A stretch of 64,000 bases of DNA from Aridibaculum aurantiacum (lineage in GTDB: Bacteria > Bacteroidota > Bacteroidia > Chitinophagales > Chitinophagaceae). The DNA lies in assembly GCF_017355875.1 (NCBI RefSeq), contig NZ_JAFEWC010000003.1, positions 67,001 to 131,000 on the forward strand, given 5' to 3'. The notes under the pieces were generated by a model that made no database searches, was not told where the DNA came from, and saw nothing but the letters and a program-made list of their open reading frames with translations. Shown here one piece after another: positions 35,629 through 44,079 of this stretch. The first letter of the stretch is position 1. Every line of letters starts with the position of its first letter. The position numbers were made by a program, and so were the translations under genes.

Positions 35629-37686
35629 TTACGAGATCTTGCTCCAGGCTGTCTTACCTTTTTGCAAAGACAGGTAGTTCTTTAACGGAGCATTATCTAT
35701 TGCTCCCAGATCCTCGTCGTTTTCCAGCAGCAGTTCAGCTTCCTGCTTTGCCTGTTCTAAAATGGGTTTATCGTTCACCAGGCTTGCCAGCTTGAAATTG
35801 AGTGCACCGCTTTGCCGCGTTCCTTCAATATCGCCGGGGCCGCGCAGTTCCAGGTCTTTTTCTGCTATTTTAAAACCATCATTTGTATCGCACATGGTCT
35901 TGATCCTTTCCCTTGCGTCGTTGCTCAGCTTGCTGCCGGTAAGCAAGATGCAATAGCTTTTTTCGCTACCACGACCTACCCTGCCCCGTAACTGGTGCAG
36001 CTGCGACAGGCCGAATTTCTCTGCATTTTCAATGACCATTATGGATGCATTTGGCACATTGACACCAACTTCTATTACCGTAGTACTTACCATTATCTGA
36101 GTGTCGCCTTTTACAAATCGTTGCATGTTGGTTTCCTTCACTTCAGGTGTTTGCCTGCCATGAACCATGCTTATCCAGTACTTCGGTTCAGGAAAAAATG
36201 CTTTCACATGTTCATATCCATCCATCAGGTTCTCGTAGTCCAGCTTGTCGCTTTCTTCTATCAAAGGAAAGATGATGTAAGCCTGCCTACCTTTCTCTAT
36301 CTCGTGCCTTATAAAATCCATCACCTTTACGCGGTGCATCTCATTGCGATGAACGGTGGTTACCGGTTGCCTACCCGGCGGCAGTTCATCCATAATGGAA
36401 TAATCCAGGTCGCCATAGGCGGTCATAGCCAGTGTACGCGGAATAGGTGTGGCCGTCATTACCAGCACATGTGGATGAATGGCTGCTTTAGCCCACAGTT
36501 TAGCCCGCTGCGCTACGCCAAACCTGTGCTGTTCATCTATAATGGAAAGACCTAGCTTGTGAAAAACAACGGGATCTTCTATAAGCGCGTGTGTTCCTAC
36601 TACCATATGCAAAGAGCCATCTGCCAGCTGCTGCAACAATTGCCTGCGCTGTGCAATTTTGGTGCTGCCGGTTAGTAAGCCTATTTCTACCGGCATGTTT
36701 TGCAGCAGTTCGTTCAGCGCGTTGTAGTGCTGCGTAGCCAGTATTTCGGTGGGTGCCATCAGGCAGCTTTGGTAGCCGTTGTCGGCGGCCAGCAACATGG
36801 TTAAGAGCGCAACAATGGTCTTACCGCTGCCTACATCGCCCTGCAGCAGCCTGTTCATTTGTTTGCCGCGGCCGGTATCGGTACGTATTTCTTTCAAAAC
36901 CCTTTTTTGCGCGCCAGTAAGCTGGAAGGGGAGGTATTGGTTGTAAAACGTATTGAAGTATTCACCCACCTTTTCGAACACCACGCCCTGGCTGTGCCGG
37001 TGACGCTGCAGCCGGGTAATGCCCAGCCTTACCTGCGCAATAAAAAACTCCTGGAACTTCAGGCGGTAAAGCGCCTGCTGGTAAATACTTGCTGACTTAG
37101 GATAATGAATATTTACATAAGCGTCGTAACGCGGCACCATCTGCAGCCTGGATACAATGGGAGCAGGGATCATCTCCGGGATGTCTTTGGGAGAAATGAT
37201 GGCGAGGAGTGCCGCTGTTAGTTTTCCCAGTTGTTTGCCATTGAGCGCTTTTGCTTTTAGCTTTTCGGTGGTAGGATAAATAGGTTCTAATCCTTTGCCT
37301 TCTGCCACTGCGGGATTGTAAGGCTCCAGCTCGGGGTGTGTCATTTGCGGGCGGCCGTTGAAAAAGCTCACTTTTCCAAAAGCCAGGTATTTCTGCCCCG
37401 GCACAAGGGCCTTCTGCACAAAGTGAATTGATTGAAACCAGCACAATTCCACTGCACCCGTATTGTCGCGCAGCTGGGCGATCAATCTTTTACTTCTTTT
37501 TTCTCCCATTGCCACCATTTCGTCCAGCACGCCCACAACCTGCACAAATTCGGTAGATGAATTGATGGCGGCTATTTTACTTACGGCTGTTTTGTCAATG
37601 TGTCGCAGCGGAAAGTGCTCCAGCAGGTCGCCAAAGGTGAAGATGTTCAGTTCCTTCTTCAGCATATCAGCCTTCAGTGGTCCCAC
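35629..37686 (-). CDS. recG: ATP-dependent DNA helicase RecG (true start probably upstream at a non-AUG codon)
   Basis: Remodels stalled forks and Holliday junctions. From GTG 37686 it is 685 residues: an OB-fold wedge domain, helicase motif I GDVGSGKT, motif II DEQH (IIDEQHRFGV), motif III MTATPIPRT and motif VI QLRGRVGRG. The reading frame stays open upstream and encodes SILDSPIEYLKGVGP just before the GTG. That is the conserved RecG N-terminal helix and should be translated. No ATG, TTG or other GTG exists between 37686 and the in-frame stop at about 37818. ATC 37737 or ATA 37719 are the candidates. Confidence 0.93.
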   Translation of the reverse strand: MGPLKADMLKKELNIFTFGDLLEHFPLRHIDKTAVSKIAAINSSTEFVQVVGVLDEMVAMGEKRSKRLIAQLRDNTGAVELCWFQSIHFVQKALVPGQKYLAFGKVSFFNGRPQMTHPELEPYNPAVAEGKGLEPIYPTTEKLKAKALNGKQLGKLTAALLAIISPKDIPEMIPAPIVSRLQMVPRYDAYVNIHYPKSASIYQQALYRLKFQEFFIAQVRLGITRLQRHRHSQGVVFEKVGEYFNTFYNQYLPFQLTGAQKRVLKEIRTDTGRGKQMNRLLQGDVGSGKTIVALLTMLLAADNGYQSCLMAPTEILATQHYNALNELLQNMPVEIGLLTGSTKIAQRRQLLQQLADGSLHMVVGTHALIEDPVVFHKLGLSIIDEQHRFGVAQRAKLWAKAAIHPHVLVMTATPIPRTLAMTAYGDLDYSIMDELPPGRQPVTTVHRNEMHRVKVMDFIRHEIEKGRQAYIIFPLIEESDKLDYENLMDGYEHVKAFFPEPKYWISMVHGRQTPEVKETNMQRFVKGDTQIMVSTTVIEVGVNVPNASIMVIENAEKFGLSQLHQLRGRVGRGSEKSYCILLTGSKLSNDARERIKTMCDTNDGFKIAEKDLELRGPGDIEGTRQSGALNFKLASLVNDKPILEQAKQEAELLLENDEDLGAIDNAPLKNYLSLQKGKTAWSKIS

Positions 37687-37753
37687 ACCTTTCAGGTATT
37701 CTATAGGGCTGTCTAATATGGAGGGCGCAGAATTGATAGTAAAAGTTTGGCAG

Positions 37754-37761
37754 CAAAAATA
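37754..37761 (-). promoter_or_regulatory. -7 promoter box of recG
   Basis: On the minus strand TATTTTTG matches TAnnTTTG. A transcript starting about 5 nt beyond would begin near 37749, leaving roughly 10 nt before the ATC at 37737. Confidence 0.4.
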
Positions 37762-37863
37762 GTGGTTAAGGCCTTGTGGTTGGTCGTTGTGCTGTAGTAG
37801 CAGGGGTAATGATTTTTAAGTAATGCCAGCTGATTTTCTCTCTGCAGGTTTCTTAGTTCACTT

Positions 37864-37871
37864 TATCTTCG
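37864..37871 (+). promoter_or_regulatory. -7 promoter box of trpS
   Basis: TATCTTCG is a one-mismatch TAnnTTTG, 7 bp before the ATG, so the message would be almost leaderless. Confidence 0.4.
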
Positions 37872-37878
37872 CCGCCTT

Positions 37879-38880
37879 ATGGAAGCAAAGCCTATTGTAA
37901 TGAGTGGGATCAGGCCCACAGGATTTTTGCACCTTGGTAATTACTTTGGTGCCATCAGGAATTATGTAAAAATGCAGGAGGAGTTTGAGTGCTATTTTAT
38001 GGTAGCAGACCTTCACTCGCTAACCACGCATCCTGATACAAAAGAACTGAAGGGTAATGTGCATCGCGTGCTGGCGGAGAACATCGCCTGCGGACTTGAC
38101 CCGGATAAGGCTGCTTTTTATTGCCAAAGTCATATATACGAAACCAGCGAGCTGTACCTGTACCTGAACATGCTGGCTTATAAGGGCGAGCTGGAAAAGA
38201 CAACAACTTTTAAAGACAAGGTGCGTCAAAGCCCGGATAATGTAAATGCCGGTTTGCTTACTTATCCTGTCCTTCAAACAGCTGATATCATACTTCACCG
38301 TGCGTCGCTGGTGCCGGTAGGTAAAGACCAGGAGCAACACCTGGAAATGGCGCGCAATTTTGTAAAGCGTTTCAACCACAGGTATGGTGACGTTTTCCCG
38401 GAACCAATGGCATTTAACTATAGCCAGGAGCTGGTAAAGGTGCCGAGCCTGGATGGCAGTGGCAAAATGAGTAAGAGCGAAAACCAAATGGCTACGCTGT
38501 ACCTGGCCGATGATGATGAAATGATAAGAAAGAAGGTGATGAAGGCTAAAACGGATGCGGGACCTACAGAACCTAATTCAGAAAAACCTGAATATATCTC
38601 CAACTTGTTTTTGCTGATGAAGCTGGTGAGCAGCCAGGAGGTTATTGAAAAATATGAAGCTGACTTCAATACCTGCAACATCAGGTATGGCGACATGAAA
38701 AAGCAACTGGCTGAAGATATGGTGGCTTTTATAGCTCCTATTCGTGAAAAGGTAGATGGCATTTTAGCAGATGATGCTTACCTGCGCCAGGTGATGGAGA
38801 AGGGTGCAGAAAAGGCAAGAGCAAGTGCCAGTGAAACCATGAAACTGGTTCGTGAGGCAATTGGATTAAATTACTTTTAG
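37879..38880 (+). CDS. trpS: Tryptophanyl-tRNA synthetase
   Basis: Charges tRNA-Trp. 333 residues, the normal length of the class Ic enzyme. The HIGH-like motif is GIRPTGFLHLGNYFGA and the KMSKS motif is SGKMSKSE. The tryptophan pocket region YPVLQTADIILHRASLVPVGKDQEQHLE is also recognisable (short form LVPVGKDQEQHLE). The kinase gene follows after 63 bp on the same strand. Confidence 0.95.
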   Translation: MEAKPIVMSGIRPTGFLHLGNYFGAIRNYVKMQEEFECYFMVADLHSLTTHPDTKELKGNVHRVLAENIACGLDPDKAAFYCQSHIYETSELYLYLNMLAYKGELEKTTTFKDKVRQSPDNVNAGLLTYPVLQTADIILHRASLVPVGKDQEQHLEMARNFVKRFNHRYGDVFPEPMAFNYSQELVKVPSLDGSGKMSKSENQMATLYLADDDEMIRKKVMKAKTDAGPTEPNSEKPEYISNLFLLMKLVSSQEVIEKYEADFNTCNIRYGDMKKQLAEDMVAFIAPIREKVDGILADDAYLRQVMEKGAEKARASASETMKLVREAIGLNYF

Positions 38881-38943
38881 ACAGCCTCTTCTACACAAAA
38901 TCCTGCTATTTTCGCCCACTTTACAAAAAGGTAACTCCAGCAA

Positions 38944-39579
38944 ATGCCAAAGAATAAAAAACCAAAACATATAGCCATAGCCGGGAATATAGGTGCCGGC
39001 AAAACCACCCTTACCGAAGCGTTGAGCAAGCATTACCGCTGGATACCTCAGTTTGAAGATGTAGCTAATAACCCGTACCTGAATGATTTTTACGAGGATA
39101 TGCCGCGCTGGAGTTTCAACCTGCAGATCTACTTTTTGAACAGCCGTTTGAACCAGTTGCTGGAGATACAAAGAGGTACAGAAACAATTATACAAGACAG
39201 GACGATCTACGAGGATGCGAACATATTTGCGCCCAACCTCCACGACATGGGTTTGATGAGCAAGCGCGATTTTGATAACTATTACCAGTTCTTTCAAACG
39301 CTGAAAAGCATGGTGCAGCCACCAGATCTGCTTATTTACCTGCAGGCGTCGGTGCCTACGCTGGTAGGTCAAATACAAAAGCGCGGCAGGGAATACGAAG
39401 AAAATATCAGGCTGGATTACCTGAAGAAATTGAATGAATATTACAACAAGTGGATCGAGAATTACAAAGAGGGGCCACTACTGGTTATAGATGTAGATAA
39501 GAACAAGTTTGGCGAGAACTCAGAAGATATGGGAGATATCATCAATAAAATAGACGCGCAGTTGTTTGGGCTGTTTTAG
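38944..39579 (+). CDS. Deoxynucleoside kinase (dNK/dGK-dCK family)
   Basis: Phosphorylates deoxynucleosides in salvage. 211 residues. P-loop GNIGAGKTTL, the catalytic region FEDVANNPYLNDFY, substrate loop RWSFNLQIYFLNSR, the DRTIYED motif and the LID region with Arg in QKRGREYEENI. The nucleoside specificity cannot be read. Placed after trpS and before a strong terminator. Confidence 0.9.
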   Translation: MPKNKKPKHIAIAGNIGAGKTTLTEALSKHYRWIPQFEDVANNPYLNDFYEDMPRWSFNLQIYFLNSRLNQLLEIQRGTETIIQDRTIYEDANIFAPNLHDMGLMSKRDFDNYYQFFQTLKSMVQPPDLLIYLQASVPTLVGQIQKRGREYEENIRLDYLKKLNEYYNKWIENYKEGPLLVIDVDKNKFGENSEDMGDIINKIDAQLFGLF

Positions 39580-39600
39580 TACAGCAATAAATTCTTTCAA

Positions 39601-39632
39601 AAAAGCAGGAGTTAGCGCTCCTGCTTTTTTTT
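39601..39632 (+). terminator. Terminator after the deoxynucleoside kinase
   Basis: AAAAGCAGGAG (39601-39611) and CTCCTGCTTTT (39618-39628) with a 6-nt loop and a T8 tail. It marks the end of the core-gene block before the cassette-like region. Confidence 0.9.
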
Positions 39633-39725
39633 GTGCAAAAAAAGCGGTAAGAATGGATTGTGCTAATATTAATACTAAAATTATTATATCAACATATTGT
39701 TTGTTAAAGCGTAAGGTTTAGCTTC

Positions 39726-39732
39726 GTTAGGC
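39726..39732 (+). repeat. attC-like core motif (site 0)
   Basis: GTTAGGC fits the integron core consensus GTTRRRY exactly and lies 27 bp before the first short ORF of the accessory block. No matching left end was identified, so it could be the first boundary of a cassette series. Confidence 0.3.
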
Positions 39733-39758
39733 GCTATTAAAAAATCTCAAATTTCAAC

Positions 39759-40064
39759 GTGGAGAAAGATTGGAAACTCAATCTTCGGTACGGGAAATTA
39801 ACAACACCATTTAAGCATTACACGTTATTAGCTCAAGGGCTGGTGGGCGAGTTGGTTGAAGGCTTTGAGTGCAGACCTGGCACTGCTATAATCGCAATGA
39901 AGATTTGGGCGTTGGATGCAAATCAGGCCGCTGATGTTTTCCAAAGCATTGGCGGGCAAATTGGCTATAGGGTTACGCATGATATAGAAGTTTACGAGAC
40001 AGACCCAGTGAAGCCGCCCGAAGACAATCCTTACGGATATGATATTCAGTTTACTCCTTTTTAA
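39759..40064 (+). CDS. Small conserved hypothetical protein
   Basis: 101 residues from a GTG start; the frame has no closer ATG. The sequence begins EKDWKLNLRYGKLTTPFKHYT and has FECRPGTAIIAMKIWA and a closing PYGYDIQFTPF. I have the impression of a short conserved family seen in diverse bacteria, but I cannot name a function. It is soluble, has no signal peptide, and is the first ORF of the cassette-like block. Confidence 0.72.
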   Translation: MEKDWKLNLRYGKLTTPFKHYTLLAQGLVGELVEGFECRPGTAIIAMKIWALDANQAADVFQSIGGQIGYRVTHDIEVYETDPVKPPEDNPYGYDIQFTPF

Positions 40065-40115
40065 CGAAAGCTAATTCTTCTAATTAACAGCACTTAACAA
40101 TATGTTTCAAAAATG

Positions 40116-40221
40116 GCTGCTTCATAACTATCTTTCAACTATAAAATAACAGACGGTAAGAAGTAATTGAAGCGGCTGGAACACGGAATATAGCCACTTC
40201 ACAACATCTTTGACGTTAGCG
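40116..40221 (+). repeat. attC-like spacer (site 1)
   Basis: GCTGCTTCA (40116-40124) pairs imperfectly with TGAAGCGGC (40168-40176), and the spacer ends with GTTAGCG (40215-40221) in ACGTTAGCGGG, 39 bp before the next ATG. The motif departs from GTTRRRY at its last two bases. Confidence 0.3.
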
Positions 40222-40260
40222 GGAATTAGTGGCAATACCAAAACATTTGAAAGAGCTAAA

Positions 40261-40737
40261 ATGGATGTTGAAAATGTCGCGTTTAATTTAGATGCGTTTT
40301 ACGGTTCATACTGGAGAAGGGTCTTGAAGATATTTACTGCATACATCAGGTGGCTACTCATTAGTCTCGTTTTATATATTGTTGTTAATGGAATGCAGCA
40401 CTTATTGTTTATACTAATGTTTGTCCTTTTCTTATTATTTATCGTTAGCTGCTATTTTGCTTATAATGTTCTACTAAGTGTTAAATATGATGCTACTACA
40501 AGTTCCTTACGATTAACTTATACAAATTTTGACAAAGTCAGGATTATTAAAATAGATAATAGGGATCACTTAAAGATATACACGAGAAAACGGTACAGAT
40601 ATAGGTACCCTGTTGACTGTCTCATATTTGAAAAAGATAAAAAAATAATTTTCAGTCAAGAAGCAATCAATGGATGGACAATTGAAGATTTTAAAAAGAT
40701 AGAATCATATTTTAAAACTATACACGACGAAAAATAA
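40261..40737 (+). CDS. Two-TM membrane protein, unknown (cassette-like ORF)
   Basis: 158 residues from ATG 40261. A longer version from TTG 40210 would overlap the attC-like motif and adds 17 residues, so it is not preferred. Two adjacent hydrophobic spans lie at about 27-70 (YIRWLLISLVLYIVV, HLLFILMFVLFLLFIV), then a basic, aromatic-rich cytoplasmic half (KIYTRKRYRYRYPVD, FKKIESYFKTIHD). It resembles YcxB-like small membrane proteins in layout, but I do not claim homology. The gene is clearly more AT-rich than its core-gene neighbours. Confidence 0.65.
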   Translation: MDVENVAFNLDAFYGSYWRRVLKIFTAYIRWLLISLVLYIVVNGMQHLLFILMFVLFLLFIVSCYFAYNVLLSVKYDATTSSLRLTYTNFDKVRIIKIDNRDHLKIYTRKRYRYRYPVDCLIFEKDKKIIFSQEAINGWTIEDFKKIESYFKTIHDEK

Positions 40738-40776
40738 CATGGTTCTTGCATAAAAGCTATGCTGCTCATAGAACTT

Positions 40777-40868
40777 AACTTCTGCCATCGATCGGTTCAT
40801 TCAAGCGTGGCGTAAGAGGTAGCAATCGGCAGTGATATTTTATTCATCTTCGGTTCGGGCGGGAAGTT
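40777..40868 (+). repeat. attC-like inverted repeat (site 2a)
   Basis: Arms AACTTCTGCC (40777-40786) and GGCGGGAAGTT (40858-40868) are near-complementary, enclosing about 70 nt with internal pairing; the right arm runs into GTTATTT. No ORF lies between this and site 2b. Confidence 0.3.
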
Positions 40869-40910
40869 ATTTGTTGAGCAAAAGCTGTTAAATTGAATAT
40901 TCATTAATAA

Positions 40911-40977
40911 ATCAACACCGGCTCACGGCGGAAGTGGGGCGAATGCCGCACCTGCATGAAGCCGTGAACGTTATATG
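40911..40977 (+). repeat. attC-like imperfect cruciform (site 2b)
   Basis: TCACGGC (40923-40929) pairs with GCCGTGA (40961-40967); inner GTGGGGC / GCCGCAC partly pair around a GAAT loop. The left end is AATCAAC and the right end ACGTTATAT, the layout of a folded attC (outer boxes, inner boxes, extrahelical bases, short loop). ATG of the TPM protein is 9 bp further. Confidence 0.4.
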
Positions 40978-40985
40978 CCACTTTT

Positions 40986-41564
40986 ATGAAATTTAACAAA
41001 CGAGCAGGTTTTCTAACCTTTTTTATTTTTGCAATTGCAAGTATTTCCTTCTGTCAATCTTCAGAGAATTTAGATAGTACCGCCAAAAGAATAAATTTAT
41101 TCAGACAAATATTTTGGGACAGTTTGCCGCAGCCATCTGGTTATGTTAACGACTACGAAAACCTTTATACGGACGATGAGGAGGACATTTTAGACAGTTT
41201 GATTTTAGACTTCGAGAAAAGGACAACCGTGCAAATGGCTATTGTAACATTCGATACATTAATGATGACTAAAGACAGTTTAGACGCTTTGACTTTGAGA
41301 ATTGCAAAATATTGGGGCGTAGGACAAAAAGAAAAAAATAACGGTGTGTTAATCGGCATCAGTAGAGGCTACAGAAAAATAAGAATTCAAAATGGCTACG
41401 GTATTGAAAAGGTATTGACAGACGGAGAAACTAAAGAAGTTGTTGATAAAGCTTTTATTCCCGCCTTCCGCCAAGGAAGATATTTTGACGGAACTCTAAA
41501 TGGACTAAAAACTCTAATGGAAGCACTTATAAAAAATTCAGAAAAGAAAGCAATTAATCTTTAA
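40986..41564 (+). CDS. Exported TPM-domain protein (cassette-like ORF)
   Basis: 192 residues. Signal peptide (FLTFFIFAIASISFCQ). The TPM domain (Psb32/MOLO-1/YgcG fold) covers about 50-185: VNDYENLYTDDEEDILDSLI, TVQMAIVTFDTL, LRIAKYWGVGQKEKNNGVLIGIS-type text (short form WGVGQKEKNNGVLI) and RIQNGYGIEKVLTD. Unlike many TPM proteins it has no C-terminal membrane anchor. Family members act in photosystem repair, receptor assembly or unknown envelope roles; here the role is unknown. AT-rich like the preceding ORF. Confidence 0.82.
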   Translation: MKFNKRAGFLTFFIFAIASISFCQSSENLDSTAKRINLFRQIFWDSLPQPSGYVNDYENLYTDDEEDILDSLILDFEKRTTVQMAIVTFDTLMMTKDSLDALTLRIAKYWGVGQKEKNNGVLIGISRGYRKIRIQNGYGIEKVLTDGETKEVVDKAFIPAFRQGRYFDGTLNGLKTLMEALIKNSEKKAINL

Positions 41565-41737
41565 TCTCTCTTGCTCTGCGAATACAAAACGGCATGTACA
41601 GTGTGTTTATAAAATTGAGGCTGGAGATTAAGCATTGAACTTGAAATCGCTATTTTGCCCCTGTGGTTAATTGAGACTGATGTTTTTTAAAAGGCCACAA
41701 CTTCATAAACGCTTTTACGTTGTAGGCAACCATAAAA
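41565..41737 (+). repeat. attC-like spacer (site 3)
   Basis: The spacer ends with ACGTTGTAGGC (GTTGTAG at 41719-41725), 12 bp before the next ATG. GCCACAAC and GTTGTAGGC at its right end are near-complementary, and TGTGG / CCACA bracket the stretch before it. The match to GTTRRRY is partial. Confidence 0.25.
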
Positions 41738-41878
41738 ATGAAACATCAAGCATTATTTTTAGCAGTTTTAATAGGTCTATTTACAGTGATTGGAAGACGC
41801 ATCAATACAGCCGCAGACGAGTGGTTTTATGAAGTCATTTATCCGCTGAATTATCATGGAGTGTTACTGACAATGTAA
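41738..41878 (+). CDS. Short ORF, N-terminal piece of a possibly broken membrane-protein gene
   Basis: 46 codons from the ATG just after site 3. The product starts MKHQALFLAVLIGLFTVIG, a plausible signal peptide or membrane anchor, then RRINTAADEWFYEV before the frame ends. The abrupt end and the coding-like sequence that continues in other frames suggest a disrupted gene rather than a complete peptide. Confidence 0.4.
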   Translation: MKHQALFLAVLIGLFTVIGRRINTAADEWFYEVIYPLNYHGVLLTM

Positions 41879-42131
41879 AAGAATTGCTGCCTACAACACG
41901 CATGTTTCTTTATTACTGGCGGAAGAACATGAAGCAATCTTTTCTCTTTTTAATCATTATCAACAAGTGTATGAAGCATCGGTGTTTCAACTACCAGTAC
42001 TACATAAACATGTTCCATCTTGCCTGCAATTGTGCTCAAAATTTCCAACCTCTATGACTGAACAAAGATTCTGGAACATTTTAAACGCCACAATTCCCGG
42101 TAACCCGGCTAAACCAGAAGAAAAGCGATAA
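41871..42131 (+). pseudogene. Coding-like remnant in the gap before pckA
   Basis: A frame open from 41871 to a TAA at 42131 has no good start but reads like protein: HVSLLLAEEHEAIFSLF, then QVYEASVFQLPVLHKHVP and a closing NATIPGNPAKPEEKR. A neighbouring frame just upstream reads SHLSAELSWSVTDNVKELLP. Together they suggest a gene of about 100-130 codons with one or two frameshifts. I recognise no family. This fills most of the otherwise empty 41.6-42.2 kb interval. Confidence 0.4.
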
Positions 42132-42171
42132 TTTTTGCTCCTGCTTTTTATTGATTATCTCATTTGGTTCG

Positions 42172-42212
42172 TTTACAAAAAGAAACAAGCTCCACCTGGT
42201 GGCAGAGCTTGT
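42172..42212 (-). terminator. Terminator of pckA
   Basis: ACAAGCTC (42185-42192) pairs with GAGCTTGT (42205-42212), extended by CCACC / GGTGG. The minus-strand tail is TTTCTTTTTG. Confidence 0.75.
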
Positions 42213-42259
42213 AACATTGGAAGCAATCATAAGGGAACCTTTATCCTCTCTTTTAGAGA

Positions 42260-43867
42260 TCAATCTATTGAAGGTGCAGCGGCCAGTATTTCTTCTGTAA
42301 CACCACTTGCATATTTTTCAAAGTTTTTGCGGAACTGTTGAGCAAGGTCTTTTGCACGCTCATCGTATGCTTCTTTGTCTTCCCATGTATTCCTCGGGTT
42401 AAGCACCTCGGCCGGAACACCCGGACATGAAGTTGGCATCATCATTCCAAAAACAGGATGCGCTACAAATTCTACTTTGTCCAGTTCGCCGTTCAATGCA
42501 GCTGTTATCATAGCACGGGTATAGCCAAGTTTTATCCTGTTACCCACACCATAAGGTCCGCCGGTCCAACCGGTATTTATCATCCAAACATTCACCTGGT
42601 TTTCTTTCATTTTCTCACCCAGCATTTCTGCATAAAAGCCAGGGTGAAGCGGTAAGAAAGGTGCGCCAAAACATGCACTGAAAGTAGACTTAGGCTCGGT
42701 AACACCTGCCTCGGTGCCTGCTACTTTTGCAGTGTAGCCGCTAATGAACTGGTACATTGCCTGGCCCGGTGTGAGTTTACTTACAGGAGGCAAAATGCCA
42801 TAAGCATCTGCAGTAAGGAAGAAAATATTTTTAGGTGTATTGCCTATAGAAGGTTCAAGCGCGTTGCTGATATAAGTAAGCGGATAACTAACCCTCGTGT
42901 TCTCAGTTATCTTTTTACTAGCAAAATCTATCTGGTTAGAACCATCTAAAAAGGTGGTATTTTCCACGATAGCGCCTGGACGAATAGCATGGAAAATCTC
43001 AGGTTCTTTTTCTTCGCTCAGGTCTATCACTTTTGCGTAGCAGCCCCCTTCAAAATTGAAGATAGCATTGCCGTTCCAGCCGTGCTCATCATCGCCAATC
43101 AGCTTGCGATTAGGATCAGCGCTCAATGTTGTTTTACCGGTACCACTCAGGCCAAAGAAAATAGCGGTGTCGCCATCTTCGCCCATGTTGGCACTGCAGT
43201 GCATGCTAAGCACATTGCGGTCGTGTGGAAGTATGTAATTCAGAATGGTAAAGATGCCTTTCTTCATTTCGCCGGTATAACCTGAGCCGCCAATGATGAT
43301 CGTCTTTTCAGTAAAAGATACAATAGCAAAATTGTGTTGCCTTGTACCATCTACTGCAGGGTCAGCATAAAAACCAGGTGCTTGTATAATGTGCCAATCT
43401 GCTTCAAAAGTTTCCAGGTCGTCATCAGTTGGACGTAGAAACATATTATAGGCAAACAGGTTACTCCACGGATTTTCGTTGATAACCCTGATGTTGAGGC
43501 GATATTCAGGATGTGCACATGCATAACAATCTCTTACCCACACCTCGTCTTGCTGCCCGAGATAGTTAAGCACTTTCTTCTTTAGTTGATGGAAATATTT
43601 TTCGTCGATCGGCAGGTTGAAATTGTTCCAATGAACAGTGTTCTCAGTGATTGAATCTTTTACAATGAATTTGTCTTGCGGACTTCTCCCGGTGAATTCA
43701 CCTGTTTTAACCACCAAAGCGCCTGTATCGTTCAGTTCGCCTTGCCCGCGTTCTACAGCTTGTTGCACCAGTTCATCCGGTGTTAGCTGGTAGTGAATGT
43801 TGGTTGTTTCCGGTAAACCTACTTGTAAGATCTTTTCTAATGGAATCATGATAGTTGGCACTGACAT
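42260..43867 (-). CDS. pckA: Phosphoenolpyruvate carboxykinase (ATP)
   Basis: Converts oxaloacetate and ATP to PEP, CO2 and ADP, the entry to gluconeogenesis. 535 residues. The kinase-1a loop GLSGTGKTTLSADP and the metal site LIGDDEHGW are intact; GRSPQDKFIVKD near the N-terminus and NTGWTGGPYGVGNRIKL near the C-terminus are also typical of the ATP-type enzyme. It is a monocistron with a terminator. Confidence 0.96.
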   Translation of the reverse strand: MSVPTIMIPLEKILQVGLPETTNIHYQLTPDELVQQAVERGQGELNDTGALVVKTGEFTGRSPQDKFIVKDSITENTVHWNNFNLPIDEKYFHQLKKKVLNYLGQQDEVWVRDCYACAHPEYRLNIRVINENPWSNLFAYNMFLRPTDDDLETFEADWHIIQAPGFYADPAVDGTRQHNFAIVSFTEKTIIIGGSGYTGEMKKGIFTILNYILPHDRNVLSMHCSANMGEDGDTAIFFGLSGTGKTTLSADPNRKLIGDDEHGWNGNAIFNFEGGCYAKVIDLSEEKEPEIFHAIRPGAIVENTTFLDGSNQIDFASKKITENTRVSYPLTYISNALEPSIGNTPKNIFFLTADAYGILPPVSKLTPGQAMYQFISGYTAKVAGTEAGVTEPKSTFSACFGAPFLPLHPGFYAEMLGEKMKENQVNVWMINTGWTGGPYGVGNRIKLGYTRAMITAALNGELDKVEFVAHPVFGMMMPTSCPGVPAEVLNPRNTWEDKEAYDERAKDLAQQFRKNFEKYASGVTEEILAAAPSID

Positions 43868-44079
43868 AAATTATGCAATCGTTTTTTAGTGAATGACAAA
43901 TCTATAGTTTAATTTTTATCAAAAAGAATACCCGCAATCGTGTGAGGATTTGAAAGTATGCAAAGAATGGGTAGTTCCTTTAGATAAAGATCAAATATGG
44001 CAATATGAACTGTCTAAACCTTTTAGTGTTAACTACAGTTCATTTCATTTCTTAAAAAAAATGAGGAAAAGAAAAAGTA

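Noticed and set aside
40210-40260. TTG start extending the two-TM protein by 17 residues
   Set aside because: It would begin inside the CATCTTTGACGTTAGCG motif region and adds residues without hydrophobic or family character; ATG 40261 is simpler.
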